Below, piece by piece: positions 11,701 through 22,595 of a stretch of 64,000 nucleotides of DNA. This stretch comes from Ampelocalamus luodianensis (Eukaryota > Streptophyta > Magnoliopsida > Poales > Poaceae). The notes under the pieces are model-generated. The model searched no databases and was not told the origin of the DNA. It worked only from the letters and a program-made list of their open reading frames with translations. The stretch's first letter is position 1, and each line of letters starts with the position of its first letter. Location of the stretch: positions 34,963,238 through 35,027,237 of the forward strand of contig CM070640.1 in NCBI GenBank assembly GCA_036346255.1, given 5' to 3'. A program made the position numbers and the translations under genes.

Positions 11701-12159
11701 TTGCACATTTGCTTCAACTCAATTTGCAAAACATATTTGCCAATTTATGCAACATGTACACAAGAGATGAAAGCTAGATTCTCAACAAGTTGCAAAATAC
11801 ATTTGTCGACTTTTAGAATCAACGCAACAAGGAATAAGGTACATGGACTTAAACCGTTTGCAAAACACATTCGCAAACTAAAGTCACATACTACAAGGAA
11901 TAACCATGAGCCTCAACTATTTGCAAAACACATTCGCAAATATAGGCAACATGTTAAGTTGAGCTAGAGCAAACACAATGAGCTATCAACACATGACTAA
12001 CTCAAGTTACTAATTAAGACCCATCTTAATAATACGACAACCTATTCTAGCAATCCGGTCTCCAACCAAACACCGAGACCGGTAAAAGACTAGGAACAAA
12101 TCCTTAGCCCTAGCTAGTCATACCTTTGCCTTGCGCAACCACTTGAAGCTTGATGACGC

Positions 12160-12480
12160 ACATCCTCGCTTCAAATCCGGGTTATTGACTTAATGCCCAT
12201 CAACATATGATGACATCTTTCATCCCAAGTCTTGACATGCATCAACTCATGATGCACTCTTTACTTGACCTCCATCAACACATGATGAATTCTTCTTGAC
12301 TTGACGATTAATTCATGATCATTTCCACTTCTTGAACTTGATATGCATCAATGCGTGATACATCCTTACTCCAAGTTCTTCACTTCGGGATCTCGACTCG
12401 AACATTATCAACACATGATGATTTTCATTTCCCCGATCCTTGACTTGATGACAATCAACACATGATGTTATTCAAAATCT
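12160..12480. repeat. Degenerate tandem array with core CATCAACACATGATG
   Basis: Six or so units of roughly 50-60 bp share CATCAACACATGATG (arms CATCA/TGATG, a near palindrome) next to CTTGACTTGA-like phrases. They are located within the LTR near its 5' end (minus orientation). Confidence 0.65.
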
Positions 12481-12600
12481 TCGACCTCATGGAACATAAC
12501 CTATTTCACCAACTTATAGAAAAATGTTAGTTCCACAATGTGATTATCATAAATTACCACAACAAACCATTAACTGATAATGATGGGACAAGATGCCACA

Positions 12601-13385
12601 ATCTTTCCCTCTTTGGTAATTGATGATAATCACTTCAATAACAAGTAATTAAATGTAATTGGTATGAGTATATATAAACCACGCAAGTTATATATACTCA
12701 AAGGATATATGAGCTTATATGAACTACGCAAGTCTCATATGCTCATATGAATATATACAAACTACACAAGTTGTATATATTCAAGGATATGAGTATATAT
12801 AAACTACACAAGTTACATATACTCATATGAATATATTAACTACACAAGTTAAATATATTCAAGGATATGATTCACAGTAAAGATCCTAAATATATGTGGA
12901 CAAACGAATATAGATCAATACTAATGAACCCACAAAATATAGAGTGAACTCCCCCTAAATGTGTGCATACACGAATGTGTAATAAAGACATATGCACATA
13001 TTCAAGTTAACCTTTTGGTGAAGTTCAACTTATATTTTGAGTCCGAGGAATGCAACAAGATACAATAAAATGATGTCGAATGCATACCTCTTTGATCTTT
13101 AAATCTAACTGAGACTAAACATGAGATATAACAATATAGAGGAGTTAGTCTCTCAAAAGATTTATCAATATGAACATACTTGTTTGGATTTTTCCCTTTT
13201 ATCTCCAAGTTGAGACTAAATAATTTGTATAACAATAGAAGTGTTAGTCTCATAAGATTTGCCATTTGGAAAGCATACCTCATTTGATTTTTACCTCTTT
13301 ATCCATTTGAGACTAAACAGTAGGTATAACAAAAAGAGTGTTAGTTTCATAAATAGATTTGTCATTAATTACCAAAACTCCATTA
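12601..13385 (-). mobile_element. Internal 3' remnant of the minus-oriented Sirevirus-like element
   Basis: This stretch lies directly upstream (minus sense) of the 3' LTR and has no coding domain. At 12655-12870 the motif GAGTATATATAAAC...ACACAAGTTA...TATATACTC recurs about five times as imperfect stem-loops. At 13090-13370 the phrase GAGACTAAACA...TATAACAA recurs three times. The upstream pol region and the 5' LTR are missing, so the element is truncated against the MULE right end. Confidence 0.55.
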
Positions 13386-13389
13386 ACAT

Positions 13390-13529
13390 ATTAATGGAGT
13401 TCAACTGGCGATATGTAGTTGGACCGGCGACAGGGTACTGGCGACAGAGACATATTTTTGTAATTTTTAGGGGCGTCTATTTATTTTTGTAAATAACTTT
13501 TAAAATAATATTATTTTTTAAAAAAATTC
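13390..13529. repeat. MULE right terminal inverted repeat
   Basis: Reverse complement of 3953 to about 4090, including AACTGGCGAT/GGCGACAGGG motifs and the AT-rich outer end. Followed at 13530-13540 by the GAAGTCTTCGG target duplication. Confidence 0.85.
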
Positions 13530-13540
13530 GAAGTCTTCGG

Positions 13541-13761
13541 TGGGAAAATGTATATGCACGCTCTCGGACCTTGAGTGCCTTCCATAGATTCCTAGCGGGA
13601 AACATTCCTTGCGCTGGTTCGTGTATGAATCTGGTTCGTGTAAAAACAAATCTACTTTGCCGGCTCCTAGTCGAAGTACAAATTACAAGTTAGTCCTATA
13701 AAAAACAGTTACTACGGCGGCAGGGCAGGTTGAAACACCCCGAAACCCTAGCGCGGCGGCG
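13541..13761 (+). promoter_or_regulatory. Putative core promoter and 5' UTR of the DnaJ gene
   Basis: A TATA-like CTATAAAAAAC lies at 13696-13706, 55-65 bp before the ATG. A telo-box-like AAACCCTAG lies at 13743-13751. Telo-boxes are common in plant promoters of translation and ribosome-assembly genes, which fits the predicted role of the product. The MULE end is only about 220 bp upstream of the ATG, so distal promoter elements were displaced or replaced. Confidence 0.55.
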
Positions 13762-16700
13762 ATGGCGTCCGCGGCGGCGCCGAAGCAGTGCTACTACGAG
13801 GTCTTGGGTCTCCCCCGCGACTGCTCCCCGACCGACATCAAGCTCGCCTTCCGCCGTCTCGCACTCTCCCTCCACCCCGACAAGCAGCCCCCGGGCTCCG
13901 ACCTCGCCGCCGCCACCGCCGCCTTCCAGGAGCTCCAGCACGCGCACTCCGTGCTCTCCGACCCCCAGGAGCGCGCCTACTACGACTCCCACCGCTCCCA
14001 GATCCTCTTCTCCGATCCCGTCTCCTCCGGCGGCGCCGCCTCCGCCTCCCCCGTCCCCGACCTCTTCGCCTTCTTCTCCTCCTCCGCCTTCTCCGGCTTC
14101 TCCGACTCCGGCCGCGGCTTCTACAAGGTCTACGGCGACGTCTTCGACAAGGTCTACGCGCAGGAGCTCTCCTACGCCCGCCGCATGGGCGTCCCCACCG
14201 ACTCCGTCCCCACGCCGCCCGTAATCGGCAACCTTGATTCGCCCTACACCCAAGTCACCGCGTTCTACAACTACTGGCTCGGATTCGGCACGGTCATGGA
14301 CTTCGGGTGGGCGGCGGAGTGGGACGCAGCGCGTGGGGAGAACCGCCGGGTCAGGAGGCTCATGGAGGAGGACAACAAGAAGGCTATGCGCAAGGCGCGA
14401 AGGGAGTATAACGATGCAGTGAGAGGGCTGGCAGCGTTCTGCAAGAAGAGGGATAAGAGGGTGGTGGACATGGCGCTGAAGAAGAAGGCTGAGGAGGAGG
14501 AGAAGAAGGTGGAGGAGATGAAGCGGAAGAAGGAGGAGGAGAGGAGGAAGAAGGAGCGGGCGATGGCATATCAGGAGCCCGAGTGGGCGAGGGTGGAGGA
14601 GGACGAGGGGGTGTTTGAGGACGAGGAGGAAGAGGATATGAGGGCAAAGATGAAGGAGGAGCTGTACTGCGTGGCGTGTAATAAGAAGTTCAAGTCGGAG
14701 AAGCAGTGGAAGAACCACGAGCAGTCAAAGAAGCATAGGGACAAGGTGGCCGAGCTGAGGATGGCATTTAAGGAGGAGGAGGAGGCTTTAAAGGAGGCCG
14801 AGGAGGAGGCGGGAGGCGAGTGGGAGGAAGTTGATGTGGGGTTCGATTTTAATCCTGCACAGGAGTCAGATGACAGTGATTGGTCAGATGTTGCGGAAGA
14901 GTTGGTTGTAGAGTTGGGCAAGGGCTTGGATGTGCGGGATGAAGAGAGTGTTGATAAGGACTTTGAAAATGGGGACCAGGAGGTTGGTTCATATGATGAG
15001 ACGAGTGTGTTGGAGGCTATGCTGTCGAGCCGCAAGAACAAGAAGAGTGGTTATGTGGTTTCTCAAGAGGAAGCTTCATTAGGTGGTACAGAGGACGACT
15101 CCCAAGATGATAGAAGTTCAGAAATTTATAATGTCAAAAAGAAAGGACGCTTGAGGCGGGCATCAAAGAAGGGACAAGATGAAGGTACTTATGCTGATAA
15201 CGGGCAAAGTGGGAGGAGTGAGGTTCGGCCTGAGGAATCTGAGCATGATAATGAAGGTCCATCCTCTTCTAATGACAATAGTGCTTCGGCAAGCAAAGGA
15301 GATCAGCAGAAAGCAAATAATCCTAAAAAGAACAAAAAGGACAAGAAAGGCGGAGAAAAGAAAACAACTGTTTCTGCTGACCAAAAGTGTACATCAAAGG
15401 GAAAGAAGCAAAAGGTGCATTTACACTCTTATGTTCCTTTTAAATCTAAGACTTATCCATATTTCTTGTATAGTTGGCAGCAAACTTTTTGTGAGTAGTG
15501 ACTAAAACCCTGTATATTGTTTCGGTCCAGTAGCAAAAATTATTTGCCTAGTCGGCACTATTTGAGCCTCATGCAGCTGCTTAAATGCTTAAAGAACCTC
15601 CTAACTGTCGAAACCACTTATTCCAATTGCTTATATGAAAGCTGTGCGGAGAGGAGACATTTAGCTGCTTAAGAACCATTTTTTAGAACACTGTGTAGAG
15701 CAAATAACTACATGTTTTGACTTCTGAGAATACATCATTGAAGAGTCATGTACCAAATAGTTGAAATATACCGGTGATGATATTTCCTAATCCTAGCTTC
15801 GTATTGTTAGTTCATGGGTTGTGTCAGGGAAGTTGGTTTAATGAGCTTCTAGCAAGTTTGTGACAGTTATATCACTTTTTATCTTAATGTGGAGTTGTGG
15901 ACTTCAAACATCCTACTTTTAGGAAATACCGAAATAGGGAATGCTAGCCTTTATTACAATTGTGGATGGTGATCCAATTCCAGCATATTGTGAATACTGA
16001 ATACTGTTAGCATTGAGCTAAATTAGATGTAATCCTTGTGTCACATATAAGTTGCCTCTACCTTTCGGCAGTTGCTTGCTTTCTTAATAAATAAACATTG
16101 TGAAGATCTGGAACTCAGATGATATTTGTAATTTGTGTAACCAATTATTTAAGATGACTCCTCCTCTTTCACATGCCCTCACATGTTGAATTGCTGTTGT
16201 TTTGTAAACTAGCTAAGTGCCCGTGCGTTGCTACGGATAAAGAAAATAATACCATGGCATGTTGAGCTGCAGTCCATAACCCCGGCTCCGCCGTCGTGCT
16301 CTTACGTCATGCCTCCACCGTCATCATCGGCTTTAGCCCTGTTAATCGCTGGACTCTTGCTCTTGGTGATAGCAAGATCCTTACTCTCATGGAGAGGATG
16401 ACACTTGGAGATGAGGCAAATTTTTCTTCTTGGTTTATTTCTCTCACAATGCCATGCCAACCTAAGGGGTTGGGTATACATATTTATAGGCTGCTACTCA
16501 GCCAAGCATATGCCAAGATGCTAGTCTAAGATGCTAACAACCTGTCCTAGATGTTGTCCTCTAAGATGCTAACAACCTGTCCTAAATCTTTGGTCAAGAT
16601 CTTTGTCCTAGAGATGCTAACAACTACCAAGGATGCTGCCCTTGAGATGCTAACAACCGATCAAGGATCTTTGTCCTTTACAAAAGCAAAAGCCGACCAC

Positions 16701-19700
16701 GTAAAGCCGACACGAGACTTATCCATCATTCTCCCTAAGTCTTGTGTGTCTCCTTGTGAGAATCGAGCCATCCGATCCTAGAGCGAGCGTCGTCCTGATT
16801 TCCACGCGGGCGCCCCAAACCTGGCGAGCCTCGAGCGCCGAGTCACGCTCGGAGAAGAACTCCGCCGCCGGTCATGTGGTGGGTGTCGCGGTGTCGAGCA
16901 CCGCCCGTCGGTCTTCTTTGTTTAACTTTCGCCAAGAGGTGTGTGCTTTTGGCTCGTCAAGGTGGAGGAGAGCCGCGCGGCCGGTGCGCGTGAGGTAGTT
17001 CGATGCTCGCTGAGCAATGAACAGTCGGATGCTCCTCCTCCTCCGCTGCGCGACGTGGGCCCGGCCGCGTCGTGGTATCCGACAATCCTTGGCCCGATGA
17101 CCGGGCTTGCCGTGGTTGTAGCAAGAGTCGCCCGTCGTCGCTTGCTTGCCAGCAGCGCCCATGCGGGCGCCTCCACGGCCATCACCTCGGCACGTCCTCG
17201 CGCCCGTGCTCGGCGTCTTTGCGCGCTTGCCGCGCTTACCACGCACGCGCGCGCCGTCGGAAGAAAGCTCCCTTCTTCCTCGCACCCGCCGGCGACCACC
17301 GCTCCCGAGTGAGGAGGAGCTTCCGCCAATGGTGACGGGTCCCGAGAGGCGTGGCTCATCATCGTCGGCGACCTTGAGGCGACCTATCGCCTCCTCGATC
17401 GACATCGTGGAGAGGTCCAGCAGAGACCGGATCGGCGAGCCATCGCTTGTACTTCTCGGGGCGCAGGCGAAAGAGCTTCTCGCGCTCTCTCCTCGCCGTA
17501 GGTGTCATCGCCGAACTTCACCACGGCGCAGCGAGTGTTGAGACGGAGAGCAAAGTCATCGACGTCCTCACCGCTTGAAGGCGTGTTCTCCCTCCGTCGC
17601 GGCGCTGCAGTGTGGACTTGCGGCGCGGCCGCCGCCGCGTGAGGCGGCGATGGAGTCCCAAGCCTCCTGGCGATCCGCTTGTTGGAGAGCGAATCGCATC
17701 TCGGCGGGGCTGCGGCGATGAGAGCATCCAGCGCCGTCGATCCCGGTTGTAGTCGACGTCGCCGTACGGCGCATCCCACATGTGCCGCACTGAGCCTCGC
17801 CTTCATCACCGCGCCCACTCGGCGTAGTTGGCCTTGGTGAGTAGGCCACCCACCGCCAGGCCGGCGTCCCGACAACGACACGAACCCGTGGTAACCACGC
17901 ACGGTCCGGGAGAAAGCCACGCCGCTGTGAAGGCCGCTCTCTATCGACCGTCTGCGCCGTTGTCGTCGCGCGCTCTTCCGAGAGCGCCACCGCCGAGCGC
18001 GCCTCCGTGAGCGCCACCAGCGCGACCGCGCTGTCTGGATCGCCGCCAAACTCGTGGGCGTCTTGCGCTGCCATCGCGCCGCCCGCTCGGCTGTGGCTCC
18101 CTTGCCCGGGTCGAGTGTTCGCATCGACGCTATCGTCGTGAAATGGAGCTCCGACGCCGCCGCAGAGCCTCGACCTCGGCCCATTGCGCGCGCGCCTTGC
18201 GCATCTGCCGCCGCCATTGCTTCGCCTCGCCACTGCTGCTGCCCGCTCACGCCGTACCCGGCCTCGACGCTTCTTTTCCGCCGCCGCGGCCGTCTCTGCC
18301 GCCGCTTCGCTCATGCTGCTGCCGCGCGAGCTTCGGCCGTCGGCACGACGCCGCGTGCTCGAGCGGAAGGCCGAGATCGCCTGCGGACATGGCGCGCATC
18401 GGGTGTTGCGTGGAGAGGGCTGCTTCGACGAGCCGCTGCCGTCTCCGAGAGGAGTGGCGTGGGCGGCGAGCTGCTGCCTGCACCGGCTGGGGCTGCTGCG
18501 AGGCCGGAGAAGGAGATGGGCAGGAGATGCTCAGGCTACAGGATAGTATAGCTCTGATACCACTTGTTAATCGCTGGACTCTTGCTCTTGGTGATAGCAA
18601 GATCCTTACTCTCATGGAGAGGATGACACTTGGAGATGAGGCAAATTTTTCTTCTTGGTTTATTTCTCTCACAATGCCATGCCAACCTAAGGGGTTGGGT
18701 ATACATATTTATAGGCTGCTACTCAGCCAAGCATATGCCAAGATGCTAGTCTAAGATGCTAACAACCTGTTCTAGATGTTGTCCTCTAAGATGCTAACAA
18801 CCTGTCCTAGATGCTGGTCAAGATGCTGTCCTAGAGATGCTAACAACCAGTCAAGGATGCTGTCCTTGAGATGCTAACAACCAGTCAAGGATGCTTTCTT
18901 TTACAAAAGCAAAAAGCCGACACAGAAAGCCGACACAGAGACTTATCCATCAAGCCCATCCTTCTCCTTCCTTGGACCAAAGAGGTCCGGCGTTGATCAA
19001 GGATGATTTGCCCGTGGCATCGTCAACAGACGAGAAGCTTGGTTTAGTTGCGGCAAGGCACTTGAAGAGAAACATTTTTTTTAAAAAAAAAACTGAGGAG
19101 GAGTTTGTTAGCAAGAAAGAGGTGTAGGAAATTGGAGATAATATGAGTTTGCTGGGTTTGTTAAGATTTTTGTTTCAGAAGTTTGTTTGCACCAGATTTT
19201 TTTAGGATTTTCTTTTTAGCGGCTTTTTAGAGGGAGTTATGGGGGCGTGGGGTGAAGGTAGAAGAGAGAAAGAACGCATCACCAATAGGTTCTTTTTAAG
19301 TAGTGAAGATTAGAATTTGGCCGCAAAATCCTTTTAAGTTATACTTGTTCAGTCCGGATGCGCTACTCTAAAATTACAAGTTCGCTAGTGATCATAATCC
19401 TCTGCGTTTCACATTTGGGAAAAGAAAGGTGAGGATGATTAAGCATAATAGTTGTATATGTTATTGGTAACATTGGTGAACATAATAGGTAAGGACTAAC
19501 CTGAGCCTGAGGAAGGCAGAACCTTGTCTTGGTTACATGTGAATTATCATGTTATGCTTTCCTGTGATTTCTGTTTTACTGGGTCTTGATAGGCTGTGCC
19601 AATTCCAGCTTTCAGTGTACTCTTGTTATGTTTGAAGTGTGTTCGTGAGTCCCCTGTTTTCACTGTTGTGGTGGTTTGTACACGCGGGCGCACACACACA

Positions 19701-20401
19701 CACACACAAAGCTTGGATAGTCAAGTCCCTTTGTTCACTCTTGTGGTGGTTTGTGTCTTGTAAATTGTAATGATAAACCTCTGAAAAAAACTTGTTAGAA
19801 ACAATCTGGGATTAGGTTAGAAAGTAAATGCACTCCACACAAAGCCAATTGCCCTTTTTAAGAGCAGGTGGTTGTGCTGATAATTGGAAATTGATGGATC
19901 ATGTAAGAGTCCAGGAAACTTCATTGGGGAACATGCCACTAGAAGTTACGAATGTTGAAAATATACATGCATACCAGTTTATTGTCTTATATTTAGTGCA
20001 GTATGATAACCTTAACATCAAATTCTGCTACATGTGGAGTATCCGCAACATATTTTGGATATTTTTCATGAGGATAATATTAAGCTAAAATATGCATTAG
20101 ACTGTAGATAAAATTATACATATCCATTTTTAATAATAACGCTTTATGCTACATTGTACCAGGAGGTCTCGAAGGCACCCAGTAATGGTTGTGAAACGTG
20201 TGGAGGAACTTTTGAGTCAAGGTACACTTGAAGCTCAGCGTTCAGTTTTCCCCCCTTTCCCTTCGTTGCTATAGCGTACCTTGGAATTGGAAAGACATTT
20301 ATGGTTAAGCTCAAATAACTTTCCATCGCAGGAACAAGTTGTTTTCTCACTTGGAAGAAACAGGCCACACCATGCTGAAGACACGAAAGAAAAATCGCTA
20401 A
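13762..20401 (+). CDS. JJJ1: DnaJ/JJJ1-type co-chaperone (DNAJC21 family), three exons
   Basis: Exons are 13762-15414, 20163-20221 and 20332-20401, with GT-AG introns and matching phase, giving 593 aa, close to yeast Jjj1. The J domain occupies residues about 10-77 with HPD at 38-40. A charged K/E coiled coil (about 225-290) follows, then a C2H2 finger (C303, C306, H319, H325), acidic and lysine-rich linkers, and a second C2H2 finger built from exons 2 and 3 (C561, C564, H577, H583). A basic tail ends at TAA 20399-20401. In yeast the family stimulates Hsp70 during late cytosolic 60S ribosome maturation; the same role is inferred here. The 4.7-kb first intron holds a Helitron with a nested LTR element. 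If intron 1 were retained, translation would stop at 15498 and lose the second finger. The start is chosen at the ATG opening directly into the J domain after the telo-box. Confidence 0.92.
15415..16208 (+). other. Intron 1 of the DnaJ gene, native 5' part
   Basis: Begins with the donor GTGCAT. AT-rich, T-rich plant intron sequence without other features up to the Helitron insertion point. Confidence 0.8.
16340..18952 (-). mobile_element. Small LTR retrotransposon nested in the Helitron
   Basis: LTRs of 389 bp (16340-16728) and 388 bp (18565-18952) share TGTTAATCGCTGG...TTATCCATCA ends. The 5-bp duplication AGCCC is exact (16335-16339 and 18953-18957). On the minus strand the primer site AGTGGTATCAGAGC lies directly inside the 5' LTR (18550-18563). 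The 2.6-kb element has only gag and a broken start of protease, so it must rely on another element's enzymes. Confidence 0.9.
16760..18410 (-). pseudogene. Copia-type gag plus start of protease, frameshifted
   Basis: On the minus strand, phrases of rice copia gag appear in order but in changing frames: MKARLSA and MWDAPYGDVDYNRDRR (about 17750-17800), a PAEMRFALQQADRQEAWDSI block (about 17660-17720), DVDDFALRLNT (about 17540-17575), FGDDTYGEERA (about 17480-17520) and MSIEEAIGRLKVADDDEP (17405 downward). A CCHC knuckle follows with its second Cys changed to His (CYNHGKPGHRAKDC), then a protease-like RRAVLDTATPTT, where family members have a DTGATHHM-type active site. Pol is absent. At least two frameshifts and an altered knuckle indicate a dead gag. 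Confidence 0.7.
19310..20162 (+). other. Intron 1 of the DnaJ gene, native 3' part with CA microsatellite
   Basis: Continues the intron after the Helitron. It contains a (CA)n run at about 19690-19708 and ends with the acceptor TTGTACCAG at 20162. No coding sequence. Confidence 0.8.
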
Positions 20402-21335
20402 GGAGAGCAATAATTAGGTTTCTTTTAGCATTTTGTCTCCCAGTTGATGCTCCTGCCCTTCTCTTATAGCAATAATTAGATTAGCACGTCGACAACTAAG
20501 TGTCATTGCTCGTAGCCGAATTTTGATATCTGTAGTAGAGCAAATTTTCTTCCCTTCTCTCTAGGGAGTGTTGAGGCGTTTTCTATTGTTGCATTGCTTT
20601 GTGGTACAGTGTGAGAAAAGAAATAACATTCTTTAATTGACATATGTCATTCGTGTAACTTTTCTTCTTTTTGGTGCCTCCTGACATGTTTTGCCTGCAA
20701 ATGCTCCAATGTAAAGTCGTGTGTTACTGATACCATACTGGATATCTCTGGCGTACTAACCAATGTAATCATCATTGTTCTTTTAGCTTGTTATCCTGTT
20801 TATGAATGGAATGTCAATTTGTTCAGAGTTCACTTCGTAGTCTCACTCACCAATATGCGTTTGAACCTATTGTTGCCTGTGCTCACTTTTCGTTTTTGTG
20901 CAGTTCATCAGTAATAGGATCAAAGCAACCAATTTGTCATATTCAAACCATGAAGTATATGCTGAACTTCACATCGAATCAAAATTCAAACATAACTATC
21001 TAACGATCTTTCATAACTTTCTGGTAAAACTGCAGCTCCTGTACTATCTGCAAATGATATTTAGAAAGAATAACACATTACTTTTATATAGTTCGACACG
21101 CTAATTTGAAATCACAAAAACCAAAAACTCCTCTTTTTTTTCCCCCCTTTGTTATGTACAGCTCCATTCGAAATGGAAATACCATGAATCGAGTTCACTT
21201 TGTGCTGGCACGGTTTGCTTCCTGCACCAAGGCCTTCCTTGCCTTGCTGCCTGAATTTCTTTGCCTTCTGACAGCAAAGAGCGGTTTGCGCTTGCAAACA
21301 CGAAAGAACATAGGACAGGGTGAGGTGATCATCGA
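20402..21335. other. Intergenic region between convergent DnaJ and UPS genes
   Basis: 3' flank of the DnaJ gene (probable UTR to about 20630, where an AATAACATT tract follows) and 3' flank of the minus-strand UPS pseudogene. AT-rich; no gene recognised. Confidence 0.6.
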
Positions 21336-22180
21336 TCACTTTGTGCTCCTGTGATCTGATGAAGCCATGAGCACCGCAACCGCGATGATGAACATGAAAA
21401 GCATGAATCCGAGCAGGATTTATGTCTTCCTCGACGATTTACGGTGCTCCCCGAACAGCAGTATGCTCCAGAATGTGCTCACAAGTGGCAATGCCTGATC
21501 AACAGCAGCGCTGAAGCAGTTAGAAGATTCAGTCTACAAAAGTTGCATATTTTCTCTGAAGATCTCGTAAGCTGCTAAGCGTAAAACTGTACGTCTGATG
21601 CCACCTATGTTTGAAGATTGAGTAATTTGTTTGGCATCTGGAATCACAGATTGCAGGCATGGTGGTTTTCTCTTCTGATGTGAAAAGAGAGAAAAAAAAT
21701 AGTCATAGACAAACCTGGACAGCAGCAGCAGCAGCATAACCAGCAGCCTGACCACCCATGAACTGGAAGCCATTGCCGAAACCGCAGAGAAGGCCGGCAA
21801 GAAGAGCCCATGGCCTGCCTTCCCAGTCATTCAGATAGGCCTTGAACGATGACTTCGGCACACCAGCCATTGGACGGTAGAGGAACAGGATATGTTCAAC
21901 CCGATGCCGATGACGAAACACGAAATGGAGAAGTAGAAGAAGGCGGTGTAGACCGCCAAGTGAGGGACACCGTCTTTCAGGGTATGCCGCTGGTCGTTGG
22001 TGGCGAGGTTGAAAGCTGGGGAGAAGAGTGAGAAGCCGACGCCTGAAAAGAACACAATTCCAAGCCCTATGAAGGTGCTTGATCCAAATACCTATGCAAA
22101 GAAAAAAAAGGTTTGTGAGAGCAATCCAGAGCATTGCAATAAGAATACTTATCCGTTCAGAACATGCGTCTGAATAAATG

Positions 22181-22557
22181 TGTCATGATCTCACATTTGG
22201 GCCGCCTAGTCTCTAGTAACGGAAATGGGCTGAGCCCAAGTCACTACTCACAGCCAAGGAGATCAAGCAATACAAATACTCCTGTATGAGCGATAGAAAA
22301 GGGAGACAAGAAGTTACAGAAGGCATCGCCTCGGTTCTCTTCCTCCTCAAACTCTGCTCCTTCCTCTCCAACTTTATTCTCTGATTTCCCAGCCCAAAGT
22401 GCTTCTCCTGCCCCAACCTGATTTGCTCTTCCCAGACCTTGCTTCCTATTCTTTCCAATTTGTATCTTCAAATACTTGTACCCTGTGTTTGGATTTTGGA
22501 TTGGCAAACTAGCTCTTGTATTGGTGTTGATTTGTGTAATCAAGTGGGATCGTAACA
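22181..22557 (+). repeat. LTR1 of the compound element
   Basis: 377 bp, TGTCATGATC...GATCGTAACA. Followed by the primer site TGGTATCAGAGC at 22561-22572, matching the 3' end of initiator Met tRNA, so it acts as a 5' LTR. Confidence 0.88.
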
Positions 22558-22595
22558 ATATGGTATCAGAGCAGTCGGTCCTCGCCAAGGCGGCC

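Larger units (their letters stand above)
10427..12600 (-). mobile_element. Sirevirus-like LTR, minus orientation, 2.17 kb
   Basis: On the minus strand it runs from TGTGGCATCTTGTCCC (12600) to CTCGATCTTACA (10427), giving TG...CA ends. Just outside the start is a purine-rich tract (CCAAAGAGGGAAAGAT, 12601-12616) like the polypurine tract before a copia/Sirevirus 3' LTR. The end region CTATTCATCCTCCTCTAGTC parallels the LTR end at 52296-52312. A TATA box (GATATAAATAA) lies near 11226-11236. The LTR is packed with short palindromic motif arrays, a trait known for Sirevirus LTRs. Confidence 0.72.
3953..13529 (-). mobile_element. Composite Mutator-like element (MULE), 9.6 kb
   Basis: The 11-bp direct repeat GAAGTCTTCGG occurs exactly at 3942-3952 and 13530-13540, the size expected of a MULE target duplication (9-11 bp). 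The ends are long inverted repeats: the left end (ATTTTTTTTAAATAATATT onward) matches the reverse complement of the right end through the stretch containing TTATTTACAAAAATAAATAG. Cargo on the minus strand is a MULE transposase (4550-7189), a GRF-type zinc-finger/coiled-coil gene (7936-8679) and part of a plant mobile domain gene (9285-10426). A third, internal TIR-like copy lies at about 7480-7660. A Sirevirus-like LTR element was later inserted at 10427-13385. All genes carry stops or frameshifts, so the copy is immobile on its own. Confidence 0.88.
16209..19309 (-). mobile_element. Non-autonomous Helitron in the DnaJ intron
   Basis: On the minus strand the 5' end is TCTTCACTACTTAAAAAG (19309 downward). 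The 3' end is a GC-rich hairpin, CCGTAGCAACGCACGG, followed by GCACTTAGCTAG (16209). It is inserted between A (16208) and T (19310), the AT target typical of Helitrons, without duplication. Without the nested LTR element it would be about 483 bp. It encodes no Rep/helicase. A short frame near 18958-19070 (RGPALIKDDLPVASSTDEK) may be captured coding sequence of unknown origin. Confidence 0.85.

Noticed and set aside
13696..14718. 340-codon minus-strand open frame
   Set aside because: Antisense to the DnaJ gene's first exon. Leu/His/Gly/Val-rich composition is what a GC-rich exon gives in a shadow frame; no domain.
17384..18551. Plus-strand Arg/Ala/Pro-rich frames in the Helitron region
   Set aside because: Shadows of the minus-strand copia gag in GC-rich sequence.
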